From assembly GCA_951799405.1 (NCBI GenBank), contig CATOGX010000043.1:62001-126000 (forward strand): a stretch of DNA of 64,000 nucleotides. The letters run 5' to 3'. The notes beneath the pieces were generated by a model. The model did no database searches, was not told the DNA's origin, and saw only the letters and a list, made by a program, of their open reading frames with translations. This document shows positions 17,979 through 27,740 of this stretch, one piece after another; positions within the stretch are counted from its first letter, which is position 1, and every line of letters starts with the position of its first letter. The position numbers and the translations under genes were made by a program. This DNA is from Agapetus fuscipes. Lineage: Eukaryota > Arthropoda > Insecta > Trichoptera > Glossosomatidae.

Positions 17979-20798
17979 ACTGCTTGTATCAAAATCTGAG
18001 AGGTGTTTGTACTAAAGTGAGTGAGTTTTCCTCAATAGTACCAACCCTAGCATACGACATTCTCATTTTTACGGAGACTTGGCTTCACCCAAATATCCAC
18101 ACTGCTGAACTGGGGCTCTTCTCTTACACTACATACCGCCTGGACCGAAATGAACTCAATAGCACTAAAGTGAGAGGTGGTGGAGTGCTGATCTCAGTGA
18201 ATAGAAATCTCAATTCCCGCAAACTCAAAACGATCAACTCTGATGTTGAACAAGTTTTTATCTTGGTGTCTTTTAGTGGTTTTAAAATGGTGTTGGGTAC
18301 AGTGTATATTCCGCCCTCTGCTGATATAGCGGTCTATCGAAGTCATTGCGATGAGGTGGAGCGATTAAAGATTGCCTATCCTGACGCTAAATTTCTTATT
18401 GTGGGAGATTATAATCTTCCAAATATTAATTGGATGGAACTGGGATCGGACTCATCACCGAATCCTAATAGATGTAATTTAAATGAGCGTGAAAATACTG
18501 TATTTGATATGTCTCTTCTTCTAAACCTTAATCAAGTTAATAGAGTTAGAAATGCAGGTGATAGAATACTAGATCTAGTTTTTTGTAGTAATATGTCTGC
18601 AATTGTTAACGAATCAGTGGAAGCTGTTGTTCCTCCGGACAGTCACCATCCGATTTTGGATATTGTCATTGATATTACTAAACCGCAGGTCTGTAATGTT
18701 GACTCTCCAGAATCCTATCGGAATTTTGTCAGGGCTAATTATGAAGGTGTAAACAAGTTTTTGTCTGAGGCCAATTGGTCATTCATCAATGCGAAAAATA
18801 ATAATTTAGGCGAGATGGTTGAGGAGTTTTACAGCATTCTGAATGGAGCCATTGATTTGTGTATACCAGTTACAAAAGTTAGAAAATCATCATTCCCTAA
18901 ATGGTATAGCCGTGATCTAATTGATTGTATCTGTGAGAAGAAACTTGCTCATAAAAAGTACAAGGAGACCAGATTAGTGCCAGATTATGAGAATTTCAAT
19001 TTTCACAGAAAGCAGTGTAAGAAAATCTTGGTAGCGTGTTATAATGAATATATTAATGACATTGAAATGTCTGTTAGGTCTGATATAAAAAAGATTTTCA
19101 ATTATTCACGATCTCTCAAAAATGAGAGTCAGAAAACTATATCTAATAATAATGTGGGAGAAGTACCAAACCTATTTGCTACGTTTTTTAAAAGTGTTTT
19201 TACTACTGATAATACTGGTCAGTCCTTTGATTTCTCATCTCACATTGATTTTCAGCTCTCGAGCTTGTCATTTGAAGTGTCTGATGTTACATCAGGTATA
19301 AAATTAATGAAACCTTTAACTTGTCCTGGCCCTGATGGGGTTCCGGCATTTTTTTTTAAAGAATTGTGCTTCTAGTTTGACACAACCTTTGTGCACTATT
19401 TTTAATTTATCTATATCTTCTGGATGCTTTCCACTTATCTGGAAGACATCCTACATCACTCCAATATTCAAAGGTAAGGATAGGAAGGATGTCACAAACT
19501 ACAGACCTATTAACTTGCTCTCGGCTATTCCCAAACTGCTTGAAAAACTGATTTTATCGAAAATTGGATTTGTGGTCACTAGATCTTTAACTAATTGTCA
19601 ACATGGCTTTTTACCCAATAGATCTACGACCACTAATCTCATGTCTTATGAGAATTTTTTGTCGGGGGCTCTTGGTAGACGTAAACAGATCGATGTTATT
19701 TACACAGATTTCGCTAAAGCTTTTGATAGAGTTTCTCACAATATCTTGCTTACGAAGCTGGAAGCAATGGGAGTATCTGGTAGCTTTTTGTTGTGGATTA
19801 GGAGTTATATTATGAATCGTTCCCTGATCGTGAAAATAAATAACTCTGAGTCTGATCCTTTTACACAAACTAGTGGTGTCCCACAGGGATCTCATCTTGG
19901 TCCGCTGCTATTTTTATTATTCATTGACGATATTGTTAATGTTGTCCAGGACTGTAATGTACTTTTGTTTGCGGATGACATTAAAATTTTTCGTGAGATC
20001 GACTCAATCAACGATTGTATTAAACTACAATCGACACTTGATAGATTAAATAACTGGTGTTCACTTAATCATCTTAATCTTAATATATCCAAATGTCAAG
20101 TGATGCGTTTTTATAGAATAAAAAACCCATTGATTAAAGATTATGTTATTAATCATAACTTATTAAATAATGTTTTAGTCATCTCTGACTTGGGGGTTCT
20201 GTTTGATCATAAACTCTCATTTGTCGCCCACATTAACGATATCCGCGCTAAAAGTATGAAAATGCTTGGCTTTGTTTTCCGAATTACCAAAGATTTCCGT
20301 GATTTACAAACAATAAAAATTCTTTATACTTCACTGGTCCGTAGCGTTTTAGAATACTGTTCTACCATCTGGTCTCCTCACTTCTCGGTCCATATTGACA
20401 ATATTGAAAAAGTTCATACTAAATTTTTAAAAATCGTTAATTTTAAACTAAATATTCCTATTGCTAATTTTGACCCCATCTTCCTTAACTCCTTACTTAA
20501 TTTAACTAGTTTGTCTAATAGGAGAAAAATTATTGATTTACTCACACTCTATAAAATTAAGAATGGTCTAATAGATTGCCCGATGTTGCTTGAAACTATT
20601 AATTTTTTTGTTCCGCGACAGGGATCTCGTCAGATAGTTCCTTATCGCCCTGTAGCTTCCAATACAAATGCACAATATAACAGTTGCATAAATCGCCTTC
20701 AACGTAGTGGTAATACCTGTACACTGGACTTTGACCCACCCAACAATAACTTTGATAGGTATAGAGCTGGTCTGTTGAGGTACTTTTTGGATGAATAG
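17972..20798 (+). pseudogene. LINE ORF2: endonuclease and reverse transcriptase, one frameshift
   Basis: About 940 codons encode the retrotransposition enzyme that nicks target DNA and copies the element RNA. The N-terminal AP-like endonuclease has CLYQNLRG, FTETWL, VYIPP, GDYNLPNINW and DSHHPI. Reverse transcriptase follows, with YRPINLLSAIPKLLEKLI, HGFLPNRSTTTNL, YTDFAKAFDRVSH, SGVPQGSHLGPLLFLLFIDD and the catalytic LLFADDIKIF. The C-terminal part has LYTSLVRSVLEYCSTIWSP. No ATG is evident at the start; the frame is open upstream of CLYQNLRG through the ORF1 stop. A nine-T run at 19349-19357 shifts the frame between the two domains: the upstream frame stops at 19373-19375, while the downstream frame is open from before the run to 20796. 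Apart from that, no stop is seen, so this is a young copy. Confidence 0.93.
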
Positions 20799-21075
20799 TG
20801 TTTTTATTTCTGTTGCTTGTATATTTCATTTGATTTTTGATTTATATTTTTTGATTTATATTTTTTCTCTAGATAGTAACTTTGATTTTTATTCTTATTT
20901 TTATATAGTTTTTGTTATTGTGTTTATTTGTTTCATTTTACTTTCATATACTTTACATCTTTTTGGTATTTTTATGTATTTGTGTTATTTTTGAAACTAT
21001 GTAACCATTTCATGTAAAAGGCACTAAGTGCCGTTAATAAATAAATAAACAAATAAATAAATAAATAAATAAACA

Positions 21076-21611
21076 CCAATTTAATTCTATTCTATTTTCT
21101 TTTCTTTCCCACCTTAAGGTGATTGGCAACTTGGTCAGGAGATCGCCTCCCGAACATGTTCACTAACACCACGCTTACTGTGGCCTTCAGTCAAAACCTA
21201 CAAAAGATGCCCAGAACCGAAACCCAACAGGGTGTCATTTAAAATCATCGCGCCTTTAAATTCCTTTACTTATGGCTATCATTGCTTGTTAGTGTTCTGA
21301 GCCACCTTGTCTAGTTTTACACTGGAGAGAGTGTTAGCCTCACGGGAGGGCCTTCTGCAAAGGAAAACATGCTGCAGAAGAGGAAGATGTCCTCACATCA
21401 CGGAGCTGTTCTAGGTTATCAGCATTCTTCAGATCAGCTCTGAGCTCTGGCAGGGATCCACAACTGTTCCTCAGTGTCACGGTGGACATAAAGTTTTAAT
21501 GGCTTAACTTGTGACTCATGCTCACACGCCATGTAGCTCAAATCTCAGCAATAATTCTATTGTTGCAAATGGCATATTAATAAATCATATTATATATGTT
21601 TATGTTGATGT
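21076..21611. other. No gene recognised
   Basis: Intronic sequence of mixed composition with no repeat I recognise. Confidence 0.5.
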
Positions 21612-21890
21612 CCGGTCAATAGCTCAGTTGGTAGAGTGCTTGCATTCCATGCCGAGAGCTCGTGTACGAATTCCCCCGAGGGTGTCAGAAATAGTTTCCC
21701 GTATCGATGCTTATTTTAAACTAAAAATAATATACCGGCACAGGAAATCACAAGAAATGATTGTCAGTCCCCTTGAAAGCTGGAAAGCCCCATATCAACT
21801 GAAGTGTTTGGCATAAGGCCGGCCCCCTAAATGCGACCTCTCGGCAGGATGTTATATGTGTATGGTATACTCTATGTGTAGTTTTTATTT
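21612..21890 (+). mobile_element. SINE-B, diverged full-length
   Basis: Head tccggtcaatagctcagttg with gtagagtgcttgcattcc. The B box is damaged (gtgtacgaattcccccg). The body has deletions but keeps ataaggccggcccccta, and the copy ends near ctatgtgtagttttta. Confidence 0.85.
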
Positions 21891-21898
21891 GGTTCTAA

Positions 21899-22148
21899 TC
21901 TCATCTAATCTAAGTTGTAAAGATGTTACATCGGGGGTTCACATTACATGCATTCTCACAAGCAGAAACGTACAAGTCGCGCTTGCACATGCCGCATGTG
22001 AACCTTCAACATAAAAACTCAAATCTCAAATGGGCATACACCCTGCAACTCTTGCCGTCCTTCGCTGAAACAGGGTAGACATTGGCAAAGTGAACCATTT
22101 TTACAGCATGGGTAGTCAGCCGCATACCAACCTATAAGTCAAGGAACA
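21899..22148 (-). repeat. Repeat D, near full length
   Basis: Inverted: aatctaagttgtaaagatg on the left, aaactcaaatctcaaatggg and gcaactcttgccgtcc inside, and accaacctataagtcaagg on the right. Confidence 0.9.
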
Positions 22149-22454
22149 TCAGAGTCAAGGAGAATCATCAGTCATCAGAATTATTGATATGTACGTAGTG
22201 TGTGAGATTTAAGTTTTTAGCTAGTATCGCATGTCACCGTAGATTTCCTGCCCTTCTTACTGACGTCACTTCCTGGGGCTGCCCGCGTGACCCCGCACAC
22301 TTGGCAATGTAGTGAAGGGTTACGGGCCCTCTCACACGCCCAGCCGGCTCGCAGGCAACTGCAACTCTACTCTGATATAAGTCTCTATCCAGTATCCACC
22401 AACCGCGTTGCTGGTAAACACGTAGATTATGCTTTGCCAGAACATTATTTAATT
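22149..22454. other. No gene recognised
   Basis: Sequence upstream of the L2/CR1-like LINE. An open frame continues back to about 22287, but its translation has no resemblance to the LINE. Confidence 0.4.
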
Positions 22455-23262
22455 AAGACAGAACTTCTATACCTAGTGACCAGGAGGCGTAAGCCCCTCC
22501 TTGACCAGTCTCCGGTTGACATATGTGGTAGTGCTGTCATCCCAGCAACCCATGTCCGAGTTCTTGGAGTAGAAATTGATCAGCACTTGGTACTCGATAG
22601 ACAAATTGGCAAAACAGTTAAGTCAGGTTTCTTCGCTCTCCGACAAATTAGAGCAATCAGAAGAAATCTGACAACAAAGGCCTTAAAAACTGTTGTCAAT
22701 GCCTTCGTGCTGTCGAAAATCGACTACTGCAATGGCGTATATGCCGGACAGCCCCAGAGCCAGCTGAAGAGACTCCAGTCTGTACTGAATGCCGCGGTCA
22801 GACTTATACATGGTGCCTCAAAGTTTTGCCATATTACGCCGCACCTGAAGTCTCTTCACTGGCTCAAGATTCATGAACGAGTCCAGTATAAGATAGGGTT
22901 GCTGGTCTTCAAGAGCCTGCGTGGGACCGCACCGAAATATTTAAAGGATATGATAACTCCAGCCACCACAAGCAGCAGAACAGCAACACTGCGATCAGCA
23001 GCATCATGTCGCAGTCGGATAGAGTTTCCAAGAAGGAAAAAGAAGACCGTTTTTGGAGATCGAGCCTTCAAGGTGGCTGCTCCAACGATATGGAACGGCC
23101 TCCCAGATGACCTGCGCGAAATGGATCTGGAGAGTACTTTTAGAAAGGGGTTGAAGACCCACCTGTTCGCGCGCTCATATGAGCAAGCGCCTTTGGGATG
23201 ACCAAGAGTCATGAAAAGGCGCTATAAAAATACTGTATTATTATTATTATTATTTGCGTTTT
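22455..23262 (+). mobile_element. L2/CR1-like LINE, 3' half with open C-terminal frame
   Basis: A 250-codon open frame (to the TGA ending at 23204) holds the region after the catalytic reverse-transcriptase motifs: RVLGVEIDQHLVLDRQI, LSKIDYCNGVYAG, LQSVLNAAVRLIHGASKF, ITPHLKSLHWLKIHERVQYK, FGDRAFKVAAPTIWNGLPDD and FRKGLKTHLF. These blocks are typical of L2/CR1/Rex-type LINEs. The FADD region is absent, so this is a 5'-truncated insertion, yet without stops. The 3' end is gcgctataaaaatactgt followed by an ATT microsatellite tail. It lies antisense in exchanger intron 2. Confidence 0.92.
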
Positions 23263-23479
23263 GATTTTGGTTAAAGTATTTTTTTTCTGCTCTCCACATA
23301 TTTATAGAAGTTTCAAATTGTATCGTGCATCGACTTATAATATCTGTGAACAAGAAACTATTTAAACGGTAATATACACCATATCCGTTTCAACTCACTT
23401 AACCGTAAATCGTTCTAAGTTAAAGTTTTTTTTTTATTTACTCAAATTAATCAAACAGAAGATATTCGTTATGAGCATT

Positions 23480-23670
23480 TGAAATAAAACAACGATTCGA
23501 TTCGCGCCTGTCACCTCGACCATAATTTTACCCTGGTTCAACAGATGCCATTGGTTAATTATTAATTTATGATTGACTCATATAAAATAATAATACAAAA
23601 CCAGTTTATGACCAAGCAAAATGAGTTGATAAATTGCATTCCTCGTCCCAAATCTATTTAAAAATATAAA
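23480..23670 (+). mobile_element. SINE-C
   Basis: Shares with 46331-46680 the blocks accctggttcaacagatg, ttaattattaattta, aattgcattcctc and caaatctattt. A B-box-like gattcgattcgcgcc sits just upstream. Confidence 0.65.
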
Positions 23671-24232
23671 CTCAAATCGCCTGCGAGTCGCCCCATGTAC
23701 GAGAGTCCTAGCACACTTGTTCCTCCCTATAATGGATCTGACGGCGCCACTTTTCCACACGTTGGAGTCTTCCATCTTATTCCTGGAGGAGCGGAAGTGC
23801 AGCGTTGCAGCGAGCTACAGTATAACATGTTCAGTTAGTATATCCACCATCATGAGCGCTAGTATAACATGCCAGCATTGCATGACTCAGTATAGATGTA
23901 ACCAGCTGGCAGGCCGCCAACTCGCCGATATAGATTTTCGGCGAAACTCGGAAACTTGCGGCTGCAGAGTCGCATCACAACTCCAGGTGGCATTGACATT
24001 AATAATGCACTACTGCACAGCGACGACACACTACTAATGCACATTGTTACGACTTTGTAATTGTGTGTCTATTGTGTTTACTTGTAATTGTCTGTATAAT
24101 AAATAAGCAAATAAAGATAATATTATGTATAAACATTAAAGTCAATGGTAAAAAGCAAATGGTAGAAAGCCAAACAAGCACTGGGGGGGGGGAGCAGCAG
24201 CCATCCAGGCCGGGCAGAGTTGTGTAACTCAC
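23671..24232. other. No gene recognised
   Basis: Intronic, GC-richer around 23700-24000, with a short open frame on each strand that matches nothing I know. A G-run lies at 24183-24192 near the exon 2 donor. Confidence 0.45.
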
Positions 24233-24488
24233 CTATCTTGGCCAAGCTGGCGAACAGGATCCAGATGCCGATGAGGAAGGGCGTCTCCACCCTGGTGAAC
24301 TCCACCTTGGCCACCTCATAGCGCTTCACGTGGTGCTGGTGGCCTCCTGCTCCTTCTGCTGCTCCTCCAGGAGTGGGCGTGGTGTCTGCAGGGTTGGTGG
24401 AAGGCTGGGAGCTGCTGCTGGTGATGCCGATGGTGGTGCGGGAGTCCGAGGCCACGGTGCTGGCGGAGCCGCGGTCCAAGGCCAGACC
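24233..24488 (-). CDS. Nhe2: Na+/H+ exchanger (SLC9, Nhe2/NHE3-like), exon 2
   Basis: This exon encodes about 85 residues. The first half is a low-complexity extracellular stretch rich in Ser, Thr, Pro, Gly and Ala, ending GGHQHH. The second half, VAKVEFTRVETPFLIGIWIL then FASLAKIG, matches the conserved juxtamembrane strand and first conserved membrane helix of NHE3-type exchangers. The acceptor is cctccccag/GG and the donor AAGATAG/gtgagt. It enters in phase 0 and leaves in phase 1, which matches the two-base entry of exon 3 and gives K-I-G-F-H-M across the junction, as in other family members. The Ser/Thr/Pro-rich part has no specific family signature, as is usual for this variable region. 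Confidence 0.93.
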
Positions 24489-24567
24489 CTGGGGAGGATA
24501 ATGACAACAATCAGTCAGTCTGCTAGTGGTTGTGAGGGTGCATGGTGCGGACGTAATCTGTTATGAA

Positions 24568-24876
24568 CCCAACTAAGCTACACATATAGTGTAGCTCTTT
24601 GCCTGCGTTATCCCCGGAGGGGTCGCATCTAGCGATTCGGGACCTATTTATTTTTACGGGTAAGGGGGACGGCCTCACACCAACCACTCTCAGTTGCAGT
24701 GGGGGTTTCCAGCTCCCGGGGGAGCTGGTTCTCATTTATTGTGTAGGCTGTGTACACCTTGCCGGTTTTTATTTTGGGTTTGAAATAGACACAGAAACAG
24801 GAAATCATTTCTTACACCCTCGGTGGGGATCGAACCCTTGCTCTCGGCATGGATCTACCAACTGAGCTATCGATTC
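24568..24876 (-). mobile_element. SINE-B, near full length
   Basis: Inverted copy within intron 1: aactaagctacacatatag at the left end, ggggtcgcatctagcgatt and ggtaagggggacggcctca inside, and the head complement accaactgagctatcga on the right. Confidence 0.9.
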
Positions 24877-25205
24877 TACAACAGATTCCACAACAATACC
24901 CAGTTGCTTCCTGTGTCCTCATTGTGTCGGTGGACAGTCTGTCGTGACACAGATATATTGAATACATGGAGGCAATGAATGCTGTGTGAAGTATGTACGA
25001 GTATAGCTCCATGTTTTAGGGTTTAGCCACATCACTATGCAAATTGGGCGGATTCCGTGTATTCAGCGTGCGGGATAATAACAGGTATTGGATTTCAATA
25101 CGTGACCCAGAAAATATCTGATACATTACCTGTCAGTTCATACAAGTTACATTAAATCACTGTATCTATGCACAACACGGCAAAAAAATACGTGTAGGCT
25201 CACAC
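24877..25205. other. No gene recognised
   Basis: Unique-looking intronic sequence. Confidence 0.5.
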
Positions 25206-25312
25206 TTAACGTTGAAGGACATGTATGAAAGAGTGGTGGATGTGAATGAACTGAGAGTAAGTCACGATATGAATAAGTATAGGAGATTCTGCAGAGGTTC
25301 TGGCCACTCCTT
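25206..25312 (+). mobile_element. LINE-R 3' fragment, diverged
   Basis: Resembles the end of the LINE-R frame: VVDVNELRV and FCRGSGH parallel VMDMNELKEV and LCRGSGHP of the better copies. Confidence 0.6.
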
Positions 25313-25403
25313 GACGACAACGTTACAGTTGCTTCTAATGAACCTTCACTCGATTAGACACAGCATCATTCTTAACAACTTTGAAGGAAAAATTATGGTA
25401 AGG

Positions 25404-25530
25404 TGAACAGGGGGTCGCCCAAGAACTTCATACTTCCAGGATTTGAAGCGGCTCATGGATGTCTCCTCCTATTCGCGGCTCAAGAGGATGGCAAACAGTA
25501 GAGACAGATGGCTGGCACAACAAGGCACTA
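25404..25530 (+). mobile_element. LINE-U 3' coding end, root of a tandem array
   Basis: Translates to GGRPRTSYFQDLKRLMD, then SRLKRMANSRDRWLAQQG. The G-R-P-x-x-S-Y.. and L-K-R-x-A-x-x-R-D-R-W blocks are common at the C-terminus of endonuclease/reverse-transcriptase LINEs. The last codons are the first unit of the 56-bp array. Confidence 0.7.
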
Positions 25531-25930
25531 CCGTTACAAGAGGATGGCAACCAACAGAGACAGATGGCTGGCACAACAAGGCACTGCCTTTACAAGCGGA
25601 TTGTAATCAACAGAGATAGATGGCTGGCACAAAAAGGCACTGCCTTTATAAGAGGATGGCAACCAACATAGATAGATGGCTTGCACAACAAGGCACTGCC
25701 TTAACAAGAGGATGGCAACCAACAGAGACAGATGGCTGGCACAACAAGGCACTGCCTTTACAAGCGGATTGTAACCAACAGAGATAGATGGCTGGCACAA
25801 CAAGGCACTGCCTTTACAAGCGGATTGTAACCAACAGAGATAGATGGCTGGCACAACAAGGCACTGCCTTTACAAGAGAATGGCAACTAACATATACAGA
25901 TGGCTGGCACAACAAGGCATTGCTTTTAGA
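25486..25930 (+). repeat. 56-bp tandem array, 8 copies
   Basis: Unit core atggctggcacaacaaggca, ctgcctttacaag and ggatggcaaccaacagagac. It grows from the LINE-U C-terminal codons. A homologous inverted array with about 22 copies is at 43724-44935. Confidence 0.95.
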
Positions 25931-26322
25931 AGCTTACAATACATTTTTTGGTACAACGCTGTGTTTGAATTACAATAATATCCTCAGGTAATGATTTATT
26001 TCCTCAGTGTGTACATAGTAACTAATGCACACAAGTGTATTTATAGCCCCATCACAGTAATTATAGCTCCACAACACAAACACACCTGTAAGCGCATGTT
26101 TACACGCGGAGAACTCGTTCCAGATGCTATTTTTACTGCCCCGGCTTACTTACTGCTGTACACGGCTGTATTTCTGTCATAAAAGTCTATTTGCATCTCA
26201 CATCATCATTATCCTCAGCACGACATTACGAGATGGGTCTCCGCCACATTGATTAACCTTTGCCAGCACTGTCTGTCCAACTCCTATGTCCCCCAGTCCC
26301 ATAAAGAAATCTTTCATAAATC
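25931..26322. other. No gene recognised
   Basis: Intronic sequence between a tandem array and a SINE-A; nothing recognised. Confidence 0.5.
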
Positions 26323-26650
26323 TTGGACCGGTCCGTAGTCCAGTGGCAACACTTCGGACTCGTAAATGGAAGGTTGTGGATTCAGACCCGGCGGAGCACA
26401 AAAATATACCATTTATATTTCGAATGTGCTCTTCGCTGAGTTGAAAAATTCATAAACCTTTACCAAAGAACGGTCACTGAAAGGTCCATCCAACCTTACA
26501 ACAACTGGGTCTTGCTTGAGAATTAGCGCTTTCTACAGCGACGACCAAGCTCGCAGAGGGCTCTTGAGGTGTGGTACACACAAAAACAGCGCTCACCAAA
26601 TAAATCATCCTAATATTATTATTTTATTATTATTTCTAATTTAATCTTAT
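26323..26650 (+). mobile_element. SINE-A with type-1 tail, full length
   Basis: Head ggaccggtccgtagtccagt; tRNA-like A box TAGTCCAGTGG; a slightly altered B box (gattcagacccggcgg). The body holds tgctcttcgctgagttg and gtccatccaaccttacaac. The type-1 3' end is ggctcttgaggtgtgg, aacagcgctcaccaaataa, then an ATT tail. Confidence 0.92.
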
Positions 26651-26689
26651 GTCACGTATGTCAAAGATATACGTGACATTGGGGATTCA

Positions 26690-26765
26690 TATGGCTCTTG
26701 AGGTGTGATACACACAAAAACAGCGCTCACCAAATAAATCATCCTAAAAATATTATTATTATTAT
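26690..26765 (+). mobile_element. SINE-A 3' tail fragment
   Basis: A second copy of tggctcttgaggtgtgat to caccaaataaatcatcc with an ATT tail, 3' of the full copy. Confidence 0.85.
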
Positions 26766-26962
26766 ATGCATTCTAACGAGCAGACACGTATAAGTTCGCA
26801 CTTAAACGTGCCGCATGTGAACCTACAATATAAAAACCCAAATCCAAATGTACATACACCCTGCAACTCTTGCCGACCTACCCTGAAACAGGAGTGGCAT
26901 TGGCAAAGTGAACCATTTTCTACAGCATGGGTGGTCAGCCGCGTACCAAACTATACAGCAAG
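26766..26962 (-). repeat. Repeat D
   Basis: Inverted; it begins within the 3' half (gcattctaacgagcagacac) and runs to gtggtcagccgcgtacca. Confidence 0.85.
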
Positions 26963-27430
26963 GGATGGATGAATGCCATTAATCATTGTGATTTGTAGTC
27001 CCTTCAATTTTCAAGCTTAGTTCAAGGAAAAGCTGATTTTGGTCTGGGTAAAGAAACGACGGAAGGTTGACGAAGTGGATCATCTAGTGCCTGGCCAGGA
27101 TGTGGGGAGACTGCTGGATGACTGGATAATGTTCAGGAAAATGAAGGGCAGAGGGGCTGGACAACAAGAAAGCTTAAAGAAGAGTGTATGGGTGCTTCGT
27201 TACTTTGAGGAGTCGATGGAAATTGGTTTAGAAACAAGAAAAAAACACCGTATTGGGCGGGAGTGCCTTATGTATTGCTGTGCCAATAGCCTGGGAGTTA
27301 TTGCATGTGTGTCCTAAATTGTTTTCAAAGAGCAAAACACACCAGAAACAATTAGACAGAAGAAAGAAGACATTAAGACAACACGCTGATAAAGAAGAAC
27401 GGTTGATATCCCTGCAGCATGTGAAGTGGC
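26963..27430. other. No gene recognised (intron 1)
   Basis: Purine-rich sequence with short open frames but no family resemblance. Confidence 0.45.
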
Positions 27431-27436
27431 TAACTT

Positions 27437-27740
27437 ACCAGTGGTGTTTCAGCGCTGAAGGCGGGCCCAGCCAGGCAGCCGTGCACGAGGAAGCCCACCA
27501 GCATGACGCTCATGCACCAGCGCACGTCTGCGCGCGCGCCGCGTGCCGGGGGCTCGCCAGCACGCCCCAGCGCGTGCCAGCATGCGCGGCGCGCCAGGTG
27601 CACGCCGTGCCGCAGGCTGAGCGGCGTGGTGGTCATCTTCACGTCACCGCGCCAGCGTGCCCGGAGCACGCGGGGAGCACGATGAGCACCAGCAAGCACG
27701 CGGGCACGAAACTTGCGCGTGTAAGCGCGCGTTCAGTCAC
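27437..27740 (-). promoter_or_regulatory. CpG-rich 5' end of the exchanger gene
   Basis: A sharply GC- and CpG-rich block (runs such as gcgcgcgccgcg) in otherwise AT-rich DNA covers exon 1 and continues about 100 bp upstream. It probably includes the 5' UTR and proximal promoter. No TATA box is convincing. Transcription start is not determinable from sequence alone. Confidence 0.35.
27439..27636 (-). CDS. Nhe2: Na+/H+ exchanger, exon 1 (signal peptide end)
   Basis: This is the likely first coding exon. It ends in a consensus donor (CACCACTG/gtaagt) in phase 0, as exon 2 requires. The last 25 codons read MSVMLVGFLVHGCLAGPAFS then AETPL, a convincing signal peptide, which NHE3-type exchangers have. 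Two in-frame ATGs are possible. The one at 27636 (context GAAGATGA) gives 66 residues with an Arg/Ala-rich extension before the hydrophobic core. The one at 27513 gives a compact 25-residue leader. I chose the longer limit because it has the better initiation context, but the shorter start is the more typical leader. The region is very CpG-rich. This exon is less conserved in the family than exons 2 and 3, so support rests on the donor, phase, position and leader character. Confidence 0.62.

Larger units (their letters stand above)
17628..21075 (+). mobile_element. Jockey-like non-LTR retrotransposon, 5'-truncated
   Basis: The copy contains the end of ORF1, a whole ORF2 (endonuclease plus reverse transcriptase) with one frameshift, a 3' UTR, a short terminal hairpin ggcactaagtgcc (21020-21032) and a tail of taaa/aata repeats. 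The 5' end is cut inside ORF1 and directly abuts a SINE-B. No target duplication is evident. Placement in the Jockey/CR1 superfamily is from motif style; the exact clade is not fixed. It lies in intron 2, antisense to the exchanger. Confidence 0.93.
9796..24232 (-). other. Nhe2: Intron 2 of the exchanger gene
   Basis: The intron is defined by the donor after exon 2 (gtgagt) and the acceptor before exon 3 (tctccccag). Its 14.4 kb hold a Jockey-like LINE, an L2/CR1-like LINE, a hAT-like element, MITEs and copies of SINE-A, SINE-B and repeat D. The two long LINE coding remnants run on the plus strand, antisense to the host transcript. Confidence 0.88.
24489..27438 (-). other. Nhe2: Intron 1 of the exchanger gene
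   Basis: The intron runs from the donor gtaagt after exon 1 to the acceptor cctccccag before exon 2, about 2.95 kb. It contains one SINE-B, a 56-bp tandem array rooted in a LINE 3' end, a SINE-A copy with an additional SINE-A tail, and a D repeat. Confidence 0.6.

Noticed and set aside
22287..22454. Host gene upstream of the L2/CR1-like frame
   Set aside because: The frame is open, but the translation has no domain and no splice signals support it; it is chance read-through.
23717..24037. Possible gene in the GC-richer part of intron 2
   Set aside because: Short frames on both strands, no domain, no splice context. A degraded LTR is possible but no paired end is visible.
25459..25991. Open frames across the 56-bp array on both strands
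   Set aside because: The unit is 56 bp, so frames rotate every unit. Only the first codons are genuine LINE coding sequence.
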